Shown here in pieces: positions 19,347 to 28,279 of a stretch of DNA of 64,000 bases (position 1 is its first letter; each line of letters opens with the position of its first letter). Position numbers and translations under genes: made by a program. The stretch is from Agromyces sp. G08B096 (GTDB lineage Bacteria > Actinomycetota > Actinomycetes > Actinomycetales > Microbacteriaceae). The notes below the pieces were generated by a model. It had not been told where the DNA came from and made no database searches. It was given only the letters and a program-made list of their open reading frames with translations. Where the stretch lies: assembly GCF_040267705.1 (NCBI RefSeq), contig NZ_CP158374.1, positions 1,178,001 through 1,242,000 on the forward strand. The letters run 5' to 3'.

Positions 19347-19964
19347 CTACTGCAGCGCCATAGGCCCGTGCACCGCGGCTCTCCGGCGGGAGGCCGCGAC
19401 GCCGAGGGCGCCGGGGCGCACGGCGGTGCGGCGGGCCAGCCGGTCGAGATCGTCGACCTCGTGGCGCTTCGCCGCGTGCACCACGATCGCCGCGCAGGCG
19501 AGTGCGTCATCGAGCGCGTTGTGGTGCGAGAAGTCCTCGAAGCCGGCGGCCATCGCCGCCGACGGCAGCCGGTACGAGTCGAGATGGTAGGTCTTCCGCG
19601 CCACCTGCAGGCTGCAGAGGTAGGCGTGATCGGGGACGTCGATCGCGAACGCCTCGCACGTCTTCTGGATGACGCCCATGTCGAAGCCCGCATTGTGCGC
19701 GACCAGCCAGTCGTCGCCGGCGAACGCGCGGAAGGACGGCATGAGCTCGGCCCACGTCGCGGCATCCGTCACCATGTCGGGCGTGATGCCGTGGATCCGC
19801 ACGTTCCACTCCGAGAACTCGTCGTGCGGGAACGGCGGCCGCAGCAGGTGGTACGCCCGGTCGACGACGCGCCCGTCGCGCACCTTCACCAGTCCCACCG
19901 AACACGCGGACGCTCCGGACGAATTGGCGGTCTCGAAGTCGATCGCGGTGAAGTCCACTGGCAT
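19347..19964 (-). CDS. DnaQ-like 3'-5' exonuclease
   Basis: A 205-residue DEDDh-type exonuclease resembling the DNA polymerase III epsilon proofreading fold. Motif ExoI is 'FTAIDFETANSSG' (Asp9 and Glu11), ExoII lies in 'WLVAHNAGFDMGV' and ExoIII is 'HHNALDDALACA' with His and Asp. An ATG at 19973 gives three extra residues. The C-terminal 40 residues are basic and outside the nuclease fold. Stand-alone proteins of this kind are common in Actinobacteria; the polymerase partner, if any, is not apparent. Confidence 0.87.
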   Translation of the reverse strand: MPVDFTAIDFETANSSGASACSVGLVKVRDGRVVDRAYHLLRPPFPHDEFSEWNVRIHGITPDMVTDAATWAELMPSFRAFAGDDWLVAHNAGFDMGVIQKTCEAFAIDVPDHAYLCSLQVARKTYHLDSYRLPSAAMAAGFEDFSHHNALDDALACAAIVVHAAKRHEVDDLDRLARRTAVRPGALGVAASRRRAAVHGPMALQ

Positions 19965-20057
19965 GTCCCGCATCGTGCCACGTGCCGCCGACGGTTGACG
20001 GATGCCTCGCCGCGGGCGTGGAATGGGCGCGAGGACCCGCCCGGAAGGGAGGCCGAA

Positions 20058-20837
20058 ATGGCCGAGGCATCCGACCCATCGCTCGTCACCGACCCCGCCG
20101 ACCCGGCGACCCGGCGGTCGGCGAGATCGTTCGGCCTCGCGGCATCCGTCTACCAGACGGCCCGGCCGGGGTACCCGGCCGAGGCGGTCGCGTGGCTCAT
20201 CGGCGATGCCGAGCGCGTGCTCGACCTCGGCGCGGGCACGGGCAAGCTCACCGAGGCGCTCGTCTCCCTCGACCGCGAGGTGATCGCCGTCGACCCCGTC
20301 GAGGAGATGCTCGAGGAGCTGGAGGTGCGCGTCCCCGGCGTGCCCCGCATCCTCGGCGTGGCCGAGGACATCCCGATCGAGGACGACTCGGTCGACGCCG
20401 TCGTCGCCGGGCAGGCGTGGCATTGGTTCGAGGCCGACCGTGCCGTCGCGGAGATCGCGAGGGTGCTGAAACCCGGCGGAGTGCTCGGACTGGTCTGGAA
20501 CAGCCGCGACACCCGCGCGGGGTGGCTGCACGAGGCCGGTGAGCTCATGCACGAGCGGCACGACGCGAGCGTCACGTTCGAATCGTACGTCCGCATCGGC
20601 CCGCCGTTCGGGGCCATCGAGGAGCATCAGGTCGAGTGGGTCGAGACGATGACGCGCGCGCGGTTCCTGGACCTCGTCCGCTCGCGGTCGGCCTTCATCA
20701 CCGCCGGCGAGGCCGAACAGCAGTCGACGATCGCGGCGATCGAGATGCTGCTCGCCACTCATCCCGACGTCGCCGGCGCCGCTGAGCTCGCGGTGCCCTA
20801 CGTGACCCGCTGCTTCCGCGCCCGGCTCGGCGGCTGA
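20058..20837 (+). CDS. Class I SAM-dependent methyltransferase
   Basis: A 259-residue methyltransferase of the UbiE/TAM type. After 'RSFGLAASVYQTARPGYPAEAV' comes motif I VLDLGAGTGKL (about residues 55-65), then 'VIAVDPVEEMLEEL' (motif II acidic residue), 'DSVDAVVAGQAWHWF' (motif post II) and 'ARVLKPGGVLGLVWN' (motif III). The substrate is not predictable; the QAWHWF variant is found in small-molecule methyltransferases. GGAAGGGAGG precedes the ATG. It ends four bases before the convergent hydrolase gene. Confidence 0.86.
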   Translation: MAEASDPSLVTDPADPATRRSARSFGLAASVYQTARPGYPAEAVAWLIGDAERVLDLGAGTGKLTEALVSLDREVIAVDPVEEMLEELEVRVPGVPRILGVAEDIPIEDDSVDAVVAGQAWHWFEADRAVAEIARVLKPGGVLGLVWNSRDTRAGWLHEAGELMHERHDASVTFESYVRIGPPFGAIEEHQVEWVETMTRARFLDLVRSRSAFITAGEAEQQSTIAAIEMLLATHPDVAGAAELAVPYVTRCFRARLGG

Positions 20838-20841
20838 GCGA

Positions 20842-21648
20842 TCACGTGCGCGACTCGCCGTCGACGCGGTCGAGCCAGTCGACGAGCAACGCGTCGAGCA
20901 GCGTCGGCCGTTCGATCTGCAGGTTGTGACCCGCGACGTCGAGCACGGCGAAACTCGCGTGCGGGTAGTGCTCGAGGAGGTCCCACTGGTCGAGGTAGCC
21001 CGTCACGTTGTCTTGGCGGCCCGTCACGATCAGTGTCGGCGCGAGGAGTGGCCCGTCCGACTCGGGCGGGCTCGTCAGCGCATACGCCGACCGGATGCGC
21101 GCCACCGCTGCCTGGTCGGCGCGCGAGAGTCCCGGGGCGATCTCGGCGCGGAACCGGCGCCAGGTCTCGGGCGACTGGACGACCGCGATCTCGGTGAAGT
21201 CCGCCGCCTCGGCCGGGTCGAGGCCGGCGACGAGCTCAGGGTCGGACCGGCGGACCTCCAGCGGCGGTACGCGTCGATCGTGCGACTCGACCGCGGTGCC
21301 CATCGGGCAGATGAGCGCCAGGCCGAGCACTCGGTCGCGCCTCCGGTTCGCGATCGCCCGCGCGAGATATCCGCCGAAGGACTCACCGACGAGAAGGAAC
21401 GGCGCATCGCCGATCGCCTCGTCGAGGAACTCCTCGACGCGCGCGAGCACGTCGTCGGTGCTCGAGACGCCGTCGCCGGGTGAGCGGCCGAGCCCCGGCA
21501 GGTCGGGATACAGGCGGCGGATGCCGCCCCGGGCGGACAGCACGGGCTCGAGGCATCCGCTCATCAGCTCATGGTCGACGGGGAATCCGTGCAGAGCGAC
21601 GAGCGGGACGCCGTCGCCGCGATCGAGGGCGTTGAGACGGTGGGTCAC
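20842..21648 (-). CDS. Alpha/beta hydrolase
   Basis: A 268-residue hydrolase: oxyanion-hole HGFP at 20-23, nucleophile elbow GESFGG with Ser90, acid in 'VTGRQDNVTG' and the catalytic His in 'VAGHNLQIE'. GTG 21648 is preferred to an ATG at 21678, since it puts the HG motif at the usual distance and stands seven bases after TACTGT on the minus strand (leaderless pattern). The substrate is unknown. It is divergent from ychF. Confidence 0.82.
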   Translation of the reverse strand: MTHRLNALDRGDGVPLVALHGFPVDHELMSGCLEPVLSARGGIRRLYPDLPGLGRSPGDGVSSTDDVLARVEEFLDEAIGDAPFLLVGESFGGYLARAIANRRRDRVLGLALICPMGTAVESHDRRVPPLEVRRSDPELVAGLDPAEAADFTEIAVVQSPETWRRFRAEIAPGLSRADQAAVARIRSAYALTSPPESDGPLLAPTLIVTGRQDNVTGYLDQWDLLEHYPHASFAVLDVAGHNLQIERPTLLDALLVDWLDRVDGESRT

Positions 21649-21714
21649 GTCCGCCACAGTAGGCGCCGCCGCCGACATCGGGTGCACGGGTCGCGGCAGG
21701 TAGGCTAGACGCCC

Positions 21715-22788
21715 GTGGCACTCACCATCGGAATCGTCGGCCTCCCCAACGTCGGCAAGTCGACGCTGTTCAACGCTCTCACCAAGAACCAGGTGCTCGC
21801 GGCGAACTACCCCTTCGCGACCATCGAGCCGAACATCGGCGTGGTGAACCTGCCCGACCCGCGGCTCGAGGTGCTCGCCGGCATCTTCGGCTCGGAGCGC
21901 ATCCTGCCGGCCACCGTCTCGTTCGTCGACATCGCCGGCATCGTCCGCGGCGCGAGCGAGGGCGAGGGGCTCGGCAACAAGTTCCTCGCGAACATCCGCG
22001 AGGCCGATGCGATCGCGCAGGTCGTGCGCGGCTTCAGCGACTCCGACGTCGTGCACGTCGACGGCGCCGTCGACCCGAAGGCCGACATGGAGACCATCAA
22101 CACCGAGCTGATCCTCGCCGACCTCGAGACCCTCGAGCGCGCCATCACGCGCTATGAGAAGGAGGTCAAGGGCAAGAAGCTCGACCCGTCGGTGCTCGCC
22201 GCCGCCGTCGAGGCTCGTGACGCCCTGCAGGCCGGCACGCCGCTCTCGGCGACCAAGATCGACCTGGAGCCCGTCAAGGAGCTCGGTCTGCTCACCGCGA
22301 AGCCGTTCATCTACGTCTTCAACGTCGACGAGGACGTGCTGACGGATGCCTCGAAGAAGGCCGAGCTCGCAGCGCTCGTCGCGCCGGCCGAGGCTGTCTT
22401 CCTCGACGCGAAGATCGAGTCCGAGCTCATCGACCTCGACCCGGCCGACGCGGCCGAGCTGCTCGCCTCCACCGGGCAGGAGGAGTCGGGCCTCGACCAG
22501 CTCGCGCGCGTCGGCTTCGACACGCTCGGCCTGCAGACCTACCTCACCGCCGGCCCCAAGGAGTCGCGCGCGTGGACCATCCGCAAGGGATGGAAGGCGC
22601 CGCAGGCGGCGGGCGTCATCCACACCGACTTCGAGCGCGGCTTCATCAAGGCCGAGGTCATCTCGTTCGACGACCTCGTCGCCGCCGGCTCGGTCGCCGA
22701 GGCCCGCGCCAAGGGGAAGGCCCGCATGGAGGGCAAGGACTACGTCATGCAGGACGGCGACGTCGTCGAGTTCCGGTTCAACGTCTGA
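21715..22788 (+). CDS. ychF: Redox-regulated ATPase/GTPase YchF (OLA1 family)
   Basis: Universally conserved P-loop NTPase that binds ribosomes and prefers ATP; implicated in translation and oxidative-stress response. The 357 residues include G1 GLPNVGKST (8-16), 'FATIEPNIGVV' (G2), 'DIAGIVRGASEGEGLGN' (G3), the coiled-coil insertion, and the C-terminal TGS-like domain ending 'DYVMQDGDVVEFRFNV'. Length normal. The GTG start lies eight bases after TAGGCT (21701-21706), with no Shine-Dalgarno. Confidence 0.96.
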   Translation: MALTIGIVGLPNVGKSTLFNALTKNQVLAANYPFATIEPNIGVVNLPDPRLEVLAGIFGSERILPATVSFVDIAGIVRGASEGEGLGNKFLANIREADAIAQVVRGFSDSDVVHVDGAVDPKADMETINTELILADLETLERAITRYEKEVKGKKLDPSVLAAAVEARDALQAGTPLSATKIDLEPVKELGLLTAKPFIYVFNVDEDVLTDASKKAELAALVAPAEAVFLDAKIESELIDLDPADAAELLASTGQEESGLDQLARVGFDTLGLQTYLTAGPKESRAWTIRKGWKAPQAAGVIHTDFERGFIKAEVISFDDLVAAGSVAEARAKGKARMEGKDYVMQDGDVVEFRFNV

Positions 22789-23063
22789 CGAAGCACCGGG
22801 GGACCGCGCGCCCTCTCGTCGGCACGGCTGGCTGATCCTCGAGGCCACGCGATCGCACCATGAGGGACCGACGAGTTCCCCGCTCAGCGACCCCGCGGCC
22901 GATGCGTGAGAGCTCCCGCAGACCGCGCCGCCGGCGCCAGTCGTCGGGCTACCGCCACTGTCTGGTTCAGACGATCGCCGTCCTTGCCCATACACTGCGA
23001 AGTGCGAATGCCTTGGGGGAGGTGCGGCCGAGGGGGCCGCTCGCGTGAAGGAGGGGGGCCCGC

Positions 23064-24764
23064 ATGGGTCGGAAGACGCTGCTGCTTGCAATCGCACTGA
23101 CTGCAGCCTGTCTGTCGGGAATCGCCGGAGCCGCTCCGGCGATCGGGGCCACATGGGGCGCGCCGTCACCGCATATCGCGCCGAGTACGGACGCGGCCGA
23201 CGAGCCCCCGCCACCCGCTGAGGAGAGTGATCCGTTCGCCACGGATCCGTCGGCGACGGATCTGCCGGCGACGGATCCGCCCCCGACCGTGCCGGTGCCG
23301 ACGGTGCCGGCGCCGGCGCCCTCGGCCCCCGACGAGGTAGCTCCCTCGCCGGAACCGACGGTGGTTCCCCCTGGCGATCCCGGGACGACCTCAGATGGGG
23401 CGACGCTCCGAGCCGCCGCTACCGTCATCGAGCCGTTCGGGGCTGGAACGCACCGCCTCGCCGGTGCCGATCGGTTCGCCACCGCGGTCGCGATCTCGGG
23501 CCGGTTCCAGCCGGGTGTGCCCGTCGTCTATCTTGCGACCGGCCTCGACTTCGCGGATGCCCTCGCGGCGGCGGCCGCCGCCGCGAGGCAAGGCGGACCG
23601 CTCCTGATCACGACGCCCGACGTGCTGCCGGCGGTCATCCGCGACGAACTGATCAGGCTCGCACCAGCACAGATCGTGGTCGCGGGCAGCGAGCTCGCGA
23701 TCTCGCCGGCTGTGTTCGCCGAGGTGGCGACGCTCGCTCCCGTCGTGCATCGGATCGGCGGAGCGGACCGCTACGAGACCGCGGACCTGCTCATCGACGG
23801 GGCGTTCCCGGTGGCAACGCAGGCGTATGTGGCCACCGGCCGGGCGTTCCCCGACGCTCTCGCCGCGTCTGCTGCAGCCGCGGAGATCGACGCCCCCGTC
23901 TTCCTCATCGACGGACTTGCCGCAGTCGTTCGCGATGAGAGCATCGCCCTCATGCGCTCGCTCGGCGTGCGAACAGTCCGCATCGCCGGCGGCGATGCCG
24001 CTGTGGGAACTGCGCTCGAACGCGACCTCGACGCAGCTGGATTCGCCGTCGTGCGCCATCAGGGTGCCGATCGGTACCAGACCGCCGCAGCCATCAACGA
24101 GGCAGTGTTCGGCGACGAGGCCTCGATCCCGGCGGCCTTCTTGACGACCGGAGGCGACTTCGCGGACGCGCTCGGCGGCGCTGCGCTTGCCGGCGGCATC
24201 GGCTCGCCGATCTACTTGGTCCGGACCGAGTGCGTGCCGCCGGAGGTAGCCGACGCGCTCGTGGGCCTGGCGCCCAGCGCCAGGGTCGTCCTCGGCGGGC
24301 TGGAGTCAGTCGGCGAGCCCGTTGCGCGCGGCATCGAGTGCGCCGTCGTGTGGACGAAGCCCGCGACCGGCCGCATCACCGACGGTTTCGGTCCGCGCGC
24401 CCCGATCTGCACGCCGGGCGGGTGTACGCAGTCGTTCCACCGCGGCACCGACATCGCCACCGGATGCTGGGCGCCGATCCGCGCCGCCTCCAGCGGCCGT
24501 GTCGTGACGGCTGGCGTCGTCGGAACCTACGGCAACTTCGTGAAGATCGATCACGGCAGCGGCATCCAGACCGGCTACGCGCATCTGTCCAACGGTGGCG
24601 TCCTGGTGCGCGTCGGGCAGTACGTTCAAGTCGGAGATCAGATCGGCTGGTCCGGAGCGACGGGGGCGGCCACCGGCTGCCACCTCCACTACGAGGTCTA
24701 CGTGAACGGCAGCCAGGTCGACCCGGTTCCCTTCATGCTGTCGAGGGGGGTGATGCTCGGCTGA
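23064..24764 (+). CDS. Secreted M23 endopeptidase with three CWB2 cell-wall-binding repeats
   Basis: A 566-residue exported peptidoglycan hydrolase. Residues 1-29 are a signal peptide (cleavage near APAIGA); about 45-115 are a Pro/Thr/Ala-rich linker with repeated 'DPxATD' units. Three cell-wall-binding type 2 repeats begin near residues 129, 228 and 330 (HRLAGADRF, HRIGGADRY, RHQGADRY, each followed by 'xATGxxFxDAL'). The C-terminal LytM/M23 domain has the zinc motif HRGTD near 458 and HLHYEV near 539, so it should be an active metalloendopeptidase. CWB2 modules are thought to bind anionic wall polymers. A possible TACACT -10 is at about 22992. Of 22789-23063 nothing else is clear. Confidence 0.9.
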   Translation: MGRKTLLLAIALTAACLSGIAGAAPAIGATWGAPSPHIAPSTDAADEPPPPAEESDPFATDPSATDLPATDPPPTVPVPTVPAPAPSAPDEVAPSPEPTVVPPGDPGTTSDGATLRAAATVIEPFGAGTHRLAGADRFATAVAISGRFQPGVPVVYLATGLDFADALAAAAAAARQGGPLLITTPDVLPAVIRDELIRLAPAQIVVAGSELAISPAVFAEVATLAPVVHRIGGADRYETADLLIDGAFPVATQAYVATGRAFPDALAASAAAAEIDAPVFLIDGLAAVVRDESIALMRSLGVRTVRIAGGDAAVGTALERDLDAAGFAVVRHQGADRYQTAAAINEAVFGDEASIPAAFLTTGGDFADALGGAALAGGIGSPIYLVRTECVPPEVADALVGLAPSARVVLGGLESVGEPVARGIECAVVWTKPATGRITDGFGPRAPICTPGGCTQSFHRGTDIATGCWAPIRAASSGRVVTAGVVGTYGNFVKIDHGSGIQTGYAHLSNGGVLVRVGQYVQVGDQIGWSGATGAATGCHLHYEVYVNGSQVDPVPFMLSRGVMLG

Positions 24765-24823
24765 TCGAGGCGCGACGTCCCCCGCGCGACGGCCAATCGC
24801 GCACCGCCCCCGTCCAGGGCGGA

Positions 24824-25399
24824 TCAGTCGGGCGTCGTCTCCGAGCGCAGACGCGGCTCCGTTCGCCGGCGCGGGGTGAACCCGGCCTTGTCGGCGTAGA
24901 AGGAGCGGATGCGGTCCATGTCGTGCGAGACGTCGCCGGTGAGCTCCATCGTCGGGCCGAGCCCCGTGGTCATGGTCGTGCGATCCACATAGCCGAGGGT
25001 CACCGGCATCCCGGCGTCGCGGGCGATGCGGTAGAAGCCCGACTTCCAGTACTCGTTCGCCCCCCGCGTGCCGTCGGGCGTGACCACGAGGCCGAAGACC
25101 TCGCCGGCCCGCACACGCGCCACCACCTCGTCGACGACGCGTCCGGCATCGGCTCGGTCGACGGGGATGCCTCCCAGCCGACGCATGATCGGACCCCGCC
25201 AGCCCGCGAAGAGGCTCTGCTTGCCGAGCCAGCGCACGTCGATGCCGAGCTGCCAGGCGATGGCGAGCATGAGCACGAAGTCCCAGTTCGAGGTGTGCGG
25301 CGCGCCCACGAGCACGGTGGGGCGCGTCGGCGCCGGTTCGGTGACCAGCTTCCACCGGCTGCAGGCCCAGAAGAGGCGGGAGACGAGTCGACGGAGCAT
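24824..25399 (-). CDS. 1-acyl-glycerol-3-phosphate acyltransferase-like protein
   Basis: A 191-residue PlsC-like protein. Motif I is 'GAPHTSNWDFVLML' (HX4D), motif II 'LFAGWRGPIMRRLGGIPVDR', and motif III 'VTPDGTRG', where the usual EGTR glutamate is Asp. This is characteristic of a small-acyltransferase branch distinct from classical PlsC; lipid acylation is likely but the acceptor is unknown. The ATG follows TACCGT on the minus strand by six bases (leaderless pattern). It ends 59 bases from the convergent CWB2-M23 gene. Confidence 0.82.
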   Translation of the reverse strand: MLRRLVSRLFWACSRWKLVTEPAPTRPTVLVGAPHTSNWDFVLMLAIAWQLGIDVRWLGKQSLFAGWRGPIMRRLGGIPVDRADAGRVVDEVVARVRAGEVFGLVVTPDGTRGANEYWKSGFYRIARDAGMPVTLGYVDRTTMTTGLGPTMELTGDVSHDMDRIRSFYADKAGFTPRRRTEPRLRSETTPD

Positions 25400-25452
25400 C
25401 CGGCCACGGTACGCGACCGCGTATGGCGGCCGCGGCATGCGCACGCGACGCG

Positions 25453-26172
25453 TCAGGCCTCGGGCAGATCGTGGCAGACGACGTCGGTGATCCAGGCGTC
25501 GGCGTAGTCGTCGTGGCCGTACACGAGCGGGACCAGCTCGCCCGCGCCGATCGCGGTGAATCGGAGGGTCCGCGTCTCTTCGGGCTCCATCACGCTCGGG
25601 TCGGATGCGAAGCCGACCCACACGGTGAGGACGTTGCAGTCGGCTTCGGGGAAGATCGCTCCCTCCCAACAGCCCTGCTCGAACTCGACGGGGCAGTCGG
25701 CCGCGAACCGTCCGTCTGTGTAGTACTCGAGCTCGGCCGGGAACGTGAACGCGGTCGCACCGGAGCCGTAGTGGATGACGCCGTCATCGCCGGTGCCGTC
25801 GCCGCCGACCGGTGCCGCAAGGGTCATCCGGTCGAGCACGGCCGGGAGGGCGAAGGCGATGCCCGCCGCGAGTCCCAGGACGAGCACGGCTGCGGTCGCC
25901 GCGATGCCCGCGATCCATCCGCCCGACAGCCCCCGGGACGGCCGCGGAGGCTGCGTGAACGCCTGCTGCGGCGCGATGGTCTCGAGCAGCACGCGGCGGG
26001 CTTCTCCGAGCGTCTCGGCCCAGCCCACGGCCGCGCGCCGGCCTTCGTCATCCGGGTAACGCGACGGATGTCTCGCCCAGAGCTCGGCCCGGAACGCCTC
26101 CTCGACGGTCGTCGGGGTGAGCGGGGCGACGGGGTCGAGGCGCAGCAGGGTGCGCGCGGTGTTCGGGTCCAC
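25453..26172 (-). CDS. J-like-domain membrane protein, copy 1 of a duplicated pair
   Basis: I do not recognise a named family. The 239-residue protein has a cytoplasmic N-terminus (about 5-65) that follows the J-domain pattern: 'LTPTTVEEAFRAELWARHPSRYP' then an Arg-rich helix, with HPS (35-37) where DnaJ has HPD. A transmembrane helix spans about 86-109, and the exterior C-terminal domain has four cysteines at 160, 168, 179 and 233. The paralogue at 28280-28996 has HPS and all four cysteines at the same residue numbers. GTG 26172 follows TATGAT (26184-26179) by six bases, as in the paralogue. It is divergent from an Fpg-like gene. Role unknown. Confidence 0.78.
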   Translation of the reverse strand: MDPNTARTLLRLDPVAPLTPTTVEEAFRAELWARHPSRYPDDEGRRAAVGWAETLGEARRVLLETIAPQQAFTQPPRPSRGLSGGWIAGIAATAAVLVLGLAAGIAFALPAVLDRMTLAAPVGGDGTGDDGVIHYGSGATAFTFPAELEYYTDGRFAADCPVEFEQGCWEGAIFPEADCNVLTVWVGFASDPSVMEPEETRTLRFTAIGAGELVPLVYGHDDYADAWITDVVCHDLPEA

Positions 26173-26286
26173 GCCGTGATCATATGGCCGCGGTGAGTGG
26201 GGCGTACAGCGGCCGGGGTGATCGTCATGGCCGCGCCCGACGCCGCGGACCGTGACGGCGTCGGCGGCCTGTGCGATGCTGACGGC

Positions 26287-27132
26287 ATGCCCGAATCACC
26301 GGAGGTGCAGGCACTCGCCGAGGAGCTCGACGAACGGCTGCGCGGGCGCACGATCACCGGCGTCGACGTCCTGGAGTTCCGCGCGGCGAAGACCAGGTCG
26401 CGTCCGCCGTCCTCGCTCGAGGGCGAACGCATCGCCGGGGTGACCCGTCACGGCAAGCTCCTCGACGTCGCGGTCGAGGCCGGCGCGCACCTCGTCGTCT
26501 CTCTCGGTCGTCATGGCTGGGGGAGATGGGCCGACGAGACGGCGGATCCCGCGCCCGGCGAGCGTCCGCCCGCACTCGTCTCGATCGGCTTCGACGAGGG
26601 GCCCGCGCTCGAGCTGACCGACGCCGGCGGCTGGGTCTCGCTCGGGCTCTGGGTCGTCGACGACCCCCGCGAGGTGCCCGCGATCGCGAAGCTCGGCCCC
26701 GACCCCGCCGACGAGTCGTTCACGCGAACCGACTTCGACGAGGCGTTCGTCGGTCGGCGCAAGCAGACGAAGGCCGTGCTGCAGGAGCAGGAGTCGCTCG
26801 CCGGCATCGGCAATGCGTACTCCGACGAGATCCTCCACCTGGCGAAGGTCTCGCCGGTGGCGCACGCCTCGACCCTGACGGGCGAGGAGCTCGACCGCCT
26901 GTTCGCCGCCACGACGGGCGTCGTGCGAACGGCGATCGCCGAGCGGCGGGGCATCCCCATCGACCAGCAGAAGGCGGCCAAGGTGGCCGCGATGCGCGTG
27001 CACGGCCGCACGGGCGAGGCGTGTCCCGTCTGCGGTGACGAGATCCGTGATTTCTCCTTCGCGAGCACCACGGCGCAGTACTGCCCGACCTGCCAGACCG
27101 GCGGCGAGCGGCTGCCGTTGCGTCCCGCGTGA
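26287..27132 (+). CDS. Fpg/Nei-family DNA glycosylase, copy 1
   Basis: Predicted bifunctional base-excision repair glycosylase/AP lyase for oxidised bases. The 281-residue protein begins MPESPEVQ, keeping the catalytic Pro2 (Schiff base) and Glu3; 'RHGKLLDV' holds the DNA-phosphate-binding lysine; 'GIGNAYSDEILH' matches the helix-two-turn-helix; and the C-terminal zinc finger is CPVC-X16-CPTC. The finger lacks the usual Arg five residues before the third Cys (Thr here), a residue used by classical Fpg to bind DNA. Length normal. The ATG follows GATGCT (26275-26280) by six bases. It faces the J-like membrane gene across 114 bases, and this pair recurs at 28280-29963. Confidence 0.88.
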   Translation: MPESPEVQALAEELDERLRGRTITGVDVLEFRAAKTRSRPPSSLEGERIAGVTRHGKLLDVAVEAGAHLVVSLGRHGWGRWADETADPAPGERPPALVSIGFDEGPALELTDAGGWVSLGLWVVDDPREVPAIAKLGPDPADESFTRTDFDEAFVGRRKQTKAVLQEQESLAGIGNAYSDEILHLAKVSPVAHASTLTGEELDRLFAATTGVVRTAIAERRGIPIDQQKAAKVAAMRVHGRTGEACPVCGDEIRDFSFASTTAQYCPTCQTGGERLPLRPA

Positions 27133-27190
27133 GCGCCGGTCGCCGGGGGCGCTCGACGCAGCTCGGCCGCATCGGCCATCATGGGGGACG

Positions 27191-27994
27191 ATGACGACTG
27201 ACACCGCCCGGCTGCTCCGGGCCTACGACGACCAGCTCCGCACCGACGCCGAGACGCCCAGCGCGATCGCCGTCACCCGATCCGGGCCGCTGCGCCTCGT
27301 GACCTTCGCCGGTGGCCGCGGGTTCGTTACCTACCGCGACCTCGGCGGCGCCGACGCGGCAGAGGTGGCCAGGCTGGTCGAGACCGCGGTCGCCCACTAC
27401 CTCGCCGACCCCGCGATCGACCGCGTCGAGTGGAAGACGCGTGGACACGATCACGCGCCGGGCCTGCACGACGCCCTTCTCGCGAACGGGTTCTCGCCCG
27501 AGGAACCGGAGTCGATCATGGTCGGCGAGGCGACCGCGCTCCTCGCCGAGGTGGAGCTTCCCGCCGGCACCACGCTGCGGAAAGTCACCGAGGAGGCCGA
27601 CGTGCGGGCTGCGAGTGCGATGGCCGACATCGCGTTCGGCGACGCCGTCGACCCCGGACAGGCTGACGCACTCCTGCGCCGCCTGGCTCGGGACGACGGC
27701 ATGGAGATCTGGGTGGGCGAGGTCGACGGCGAGATCGTCACCACCGGCCGCTTGGAACCGGTGGCCGGGACGGAATTCGCCGGGATCTGGGGTGGTGCCA
27801 CTCTGCCGGCCTGGCGCGGGCGCGGCATCTACCGAGCCCTCACGGCCGCTCGGGCGCGGTCGGCGATCGCCGGGGGCAAGCGCCTCATCCACAGCGATTC
27901 GACCGAGTACTCCAGGCCGATCCTCGAGCGCTCGGGTCTCGTGAAGGTCTCGACGACGACGCCGTACCAGTGGCGGCGGCCGCAGGCCGCGTGA
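27191..27994 (+). CDS. GNAT-family acetyltransferase with N-terminal extension
   Basis: A 267-residue protein. Residues about 120-260 form a GNAT fold: 'VGEVDGEIVTTGRLEP', 'GGATLPAWRGRGIYRALTAARARSA' with the acetyl-CoA pyrophosphate loop (RGRGIYRA, a variant of Q/RxxGxG/A), and 'RPILERSGLVKVSTTTPYQW'. The N-terminal half may be a degenerate second GNAT module, as in tandem GNAT proteins, but motifs are not clear. GGGGGA stands two to eight bases before the ATG, which also follows CATCAT by eight bases. It lies between the two copies of the glycosylase/J-like module; no substrate can be assigned. Confidence 0.8.
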   Translation: MTTDTARLLRAYDDQLRTDAETPSAIAVTRSGPLRLVTFAGGRGFVTYRDLGGADAAEVARLVETAVAHYLADPAIDRVEWKTRGHDHAPGLHDALLANGFSPEEPESIMVGEATALLAEVELPAGTTLRKVTEEADVRAASAMADIAFGDAVDPGQADALLRRLARDDGMEIWVGEVDGEIVTTGRLEPVAGTEFAGIWGGATLPAWRGRGIYRALTAARARSAIAGGKRLIHSDSTEYSRPILERSGLVKVSTTTPYQWRRPQAA

Positions 27995-28011
27995 GGGCAG
28001 CCGGCGCCGGC

Positions 28012-28227
28012 TCAGGCCGCGTGCGACCGGTCGTCGACGCGGACTCGGCTGACCGCCTCGGGCGCTGAGGTGAAGCGCCCGGCGCGGCCGTCGGTCGTCA
28101 CGTACTGCACGCGGATGCCTCGCCCGATGCGCGCCAGCTTCGTGACCTCGTACTCGCGCCCCGAGGTGTTGACGAGCGTGTCGCCGACTCGCAGGTAGCG
28201 AGTCTGTCGCAGTTCGATGGCCTCCAT
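28012..28227 (-). CDS. Small conserved-looking hypothetical protein
   Basis: A 71-residue, soluble, basic protein with alternating beta-like segments: 'YLRVGDTLVNTSGREYEVTKLARIGRGIRVQYVTTDGRAGRFT'. The pattern suggests a small SH3- or KOW-like beta barrel, but that is a guess. It reads in the same direction as the J-like copy 2 gene upstream of it (53 bases downstream of that stop) and converges on the acetyltransferase gene after 17 bases. Codon usage is like its neighbours, which supports a real gene. Confidence 0.6.
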   Translation of the reverse strand: MEAIELRQTRYLRVGDTLVNTSGREYEVTKLARIGRGIRVQYVTTDGRAGRFTSAPEAVSRVRVDDRSHAA

Positions 28228-28279
28228 GCTGAGAGTGTCTCAGCAGCCACTGACATCGCGACTGCGCCCCCGGTGCGGA

